The notes beneath the pieces are model-generated. The model saw only the letters and a program-made list of their open reading frames with translations. It was not told where the DNA came from and did no database searches. Position numbers and translations under genes: made by a program. Below, in pieces: positions 61,657 to 64,000 of a DNA stretch of 64,000 nucleotides (position 1 is its first letter; each line of letters opens with the position of its first letter). Origin of the DNA: Chenopodium formosanum (Eukaryota; Streptophyta; Magnoliopsida; Caryophyllales; Amaranthaceae); the NCBI GenBank assembly GCA_024500155.1, contig CM044877.1:81638501-81702500 (forward strand), written 5' to 3'.

Positions 61657-64000
61657 TCCCCTTGAATTCTGTCAACACCCCTAGAAAGTGAAACTCAAAC
61701 CAATGTCGTACATAAAAATGTTTCAAACAATGACCGTCTTAACAACAGCATGTTTTTACTAAAATGACTCGTTTGAATTTGATGAGCCAAAAGTATGCAG
61801 GGACTTCCTTTTAGGAGGAACAAAATGTCACAAGAAATGAGTGATTTATTGGAAAACATAGATGATATATTATTATTGCCAAATAGTGATATGCGTTCAT
61901 CAAGAAAAAAAATAGGTACAAACTTGATAATAATGTGAAATTGTGGTGTAAATTTATACTCTTTTACTAAATGTTCCTTAAACTGAGTTTATGTAAATAA
62001 ATCACAAAAAGATTTAATCTTTTGGAGTAAAACAAACACATTAGCCTACTTACGAAATCATGTCATTTTATCTTAGCCGAATGTACGTAAATTACGACTA
62101 CGTGACTTGATAATATGTGCACCAATACTCGATAAAGGCGCTTACAGCCAAAAATCAACAATCACCAAGTAAACCATTCCACAAGAATCGACAATTCAAC
62201 AATCCAATACAACATTTATTTGTGGAATACAAAAACAATTTATAACATTCCCAAGAGATTAAATGTATATCTAAGCCAGATTAAGGATGAAAAATAAACC
62301 TGATAATCAAAAACAAATATTGTATACGCAAAATTCTGAAATGTGAGATGAAATATATGTCACAAAGATTAAGGATGGACTTGCCTTGGGATCAGAGTTT
62401 TTGTGTATCTGATAATGGGAAATGAAGAACAAAATGAAAATGGAAAACGAGTCGAATTTTGGTTATTTATGTCTGAGAGATGTTTGATTGCACCCCCAAT
62501 AAAAATAGAGGAGTTTATTGGCATACTATCTGTTACAAAAGTATATATATCTCCTGTAAGATGTGGATTATAGGTGTTGATCCAATCCATATTAATTTGG
62601 ATTTGGGTTTCATGATATTGCAATCCTATGAAAATGGGTTATATGTAGGTTTTTAAGATGGAGGTCTAGAGGTAATTATGGGCCGGGCTAGGATTTAGCC
62701 ATATATTATCTTGGGTTGGGACTTTAGATTGGATCGGGTTAGTCGGTCCAAAAGTGGCTAGGAGGCCTAATATGAAATTTCTTTTTTAATGACAATTTTT
62801 TTTTTTTTAAAAAAAAAAACGACTTAAAACAAAACATCTCAATATAATTAAGGAGCAAATTGTATTAAAGAAGTGATTTGAGTTGACTGGAACCTTCACA
62901 ATGAATGCATAAGTGTCACTGATGAAGTGATGATTGATCCAATATCATTATCAACAAAAACCTAATTAAAACGTAAAAGTTATAACTTATCAAGTAAACT
63001 TTATTGGTGAAATTATTGTTGGAAATTAAAAATAATTTTTTTTTTAAAGACATTTAGACTAGTCAACTTTATAAAAGTCACAAGGACCTTTGGTGACATA
63101 AGACATTAGACTGAAAATGACATTTATATTGTACGAGTACTATCTTAGAAATTAATTTGCTTGTAATTTGCAATTGTGAAGTTTAGCCCGAGTTGGGTAG
63201 TGTAGGTGGCATTACTAACAATTAAGTAATTAACACATCTCACACATCATTATGTATACCTAGCTTATACTACTTCCGTTTTATATTATTGCAACGATTA
63301 GACATTTTTCCTCTATTGGTTTGTAAGTGGTTTGTAAGGTCTCTCGGTTCTCTCACATCCATATTACTTAGATAACAAATCACATTAACATGATTTTCTA
63401 AATATTAAATAGAGGGGAAAAAAAAAAAAAAAAAAAAAAAACTTATGTTGATATAAGTAGACATTTAGTCTCCTAAAAGTTGTAGCAAGGACTATCTTGT
63501 ACTAAAGAGTAGGTGAAATAATGGAGATTTTTCATAATTTGTGGACGGTTACAAGTGATTCTTAATGACATTTAGTAATAAAATTCTGTTTTAGGTTCTG
63601 GCATATTTCCCAACCAAAAGTTGAAGAAGCCACTACAAGTCTACATTAGTCAAATAACCACAAGAATCACTGTTTTGAGTGGGGGAAGAAGTATGTATGA
63701 TTGTATATGTAGCTTTCAGTTCAGAACTTCAAAGAAGATACCAGGAATTTGTTTTTGAGTAAAAAAAGGGATATGGTTGTTTTCACATGTTACAATTAAA
63801 TTAAGAAATAATTTCATTTGCCGTCCAACGTGTTACACAAAACCCCCTAAAGCCATAACATCTAAAGGTTCAATTTGAATCCTTGTAGTTGTAGTGTGGT
63901 CCATGTACCTGAGGCCCACCTTGGCCAAATAGCCATTTGTTATTAGTTATTACTTTCTATGTATTATGTAAGCGGGGGTTTCTTGGGAAATTATAAATTA
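61657..64000. other. 5' flank of the arginine-rich protein gene and right-end intergenic DNA
   Basis: Includes a probable noncoding first exon at about 62299-62440 (minus) and its promoter. Further right is AT-rich DNA with A runs (62809-62819 and 63418-63440) and a Stowaway-like half-end near 63271 (cttccgttttatattattgc). No gene is seen up to the window edge. Confidence 0.5.

Noticed and set aside
1..64000. CRISPR array, operon or bacterial defence system
   Set aside because: The sequence is a plant nuclear genome; no regularly spaced identical repeats with unique spacers were seen.

Overview
This window is nuclear DNA from a flowering plant, most likely a eudicot. The evidence is intron-split genes with GT-AG junctions, two long pentatricopeptide repeat (PPR) proteins, a plant-type eIF4G, a plant inositol transporter with an extracellular cysteine-rich loop, and AT-rich intergenic DNA full of small transposon remnants. 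The species is not determined; the style of the MITEs would fit Caryophyllales, but that is a guess.

Layout. Positions 1-6700 hold a tandem duplication of an inositol transporter gene, both copies on the minus strand. The right copy (2383-5617) is intact. The left copy (27-1270, running off the window) has an in-frame stop codon in exon 2. Positions 6700-14700 are gene-poor, with a poly(A)-tailed retro-insertion flanked by an 18-bp duplication, MITEs and a tRNA-like sequence. A tRNA-Leu(CAG) gene lies at 14738-14818 (minus). A three-exon Yippee-like zinc-binding protein follows at 15772-18405 (plus), then a two-RRM hnRNP-type protein at 23985-25960 (minus) with introns in both UTRs. Positions 26600-33060 are gene-poor.

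From 33068 the plus strand is dense. A thymidine kinase gene (33068-37530) carries a complete PLS-type PPR reading frame inside its first intron. A P-type PPR protein resembling Arabidopsis MTL1 follows (38976-41189), then a nine-exon eIF4G gene (46049-56175, 1829 aa). On the minus strand come a six-exon Pumilio-family RNA-binding protein (57134-59349) and a small arginine-rich protein of unknown function (60943-61656).

No operon-like logic is expected. Several genes do act on RNA (hnRNP, two PPRs, eIF4G, Pumilio), but this is probably coincidence. All exon models were worked out by hand from splice signals, reading frame and known protein families. The full gene models close exactly in frame, which supports them.

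The most unusual observation is the PPR gene nested in the thymidine kinase intron. It has no in-frame ATG at its conserved N-terminus, and a splice acceptor in front of it is in phase with thymidine kinase exon 1. The two may therefore share a presequence exon by alternative splicing.
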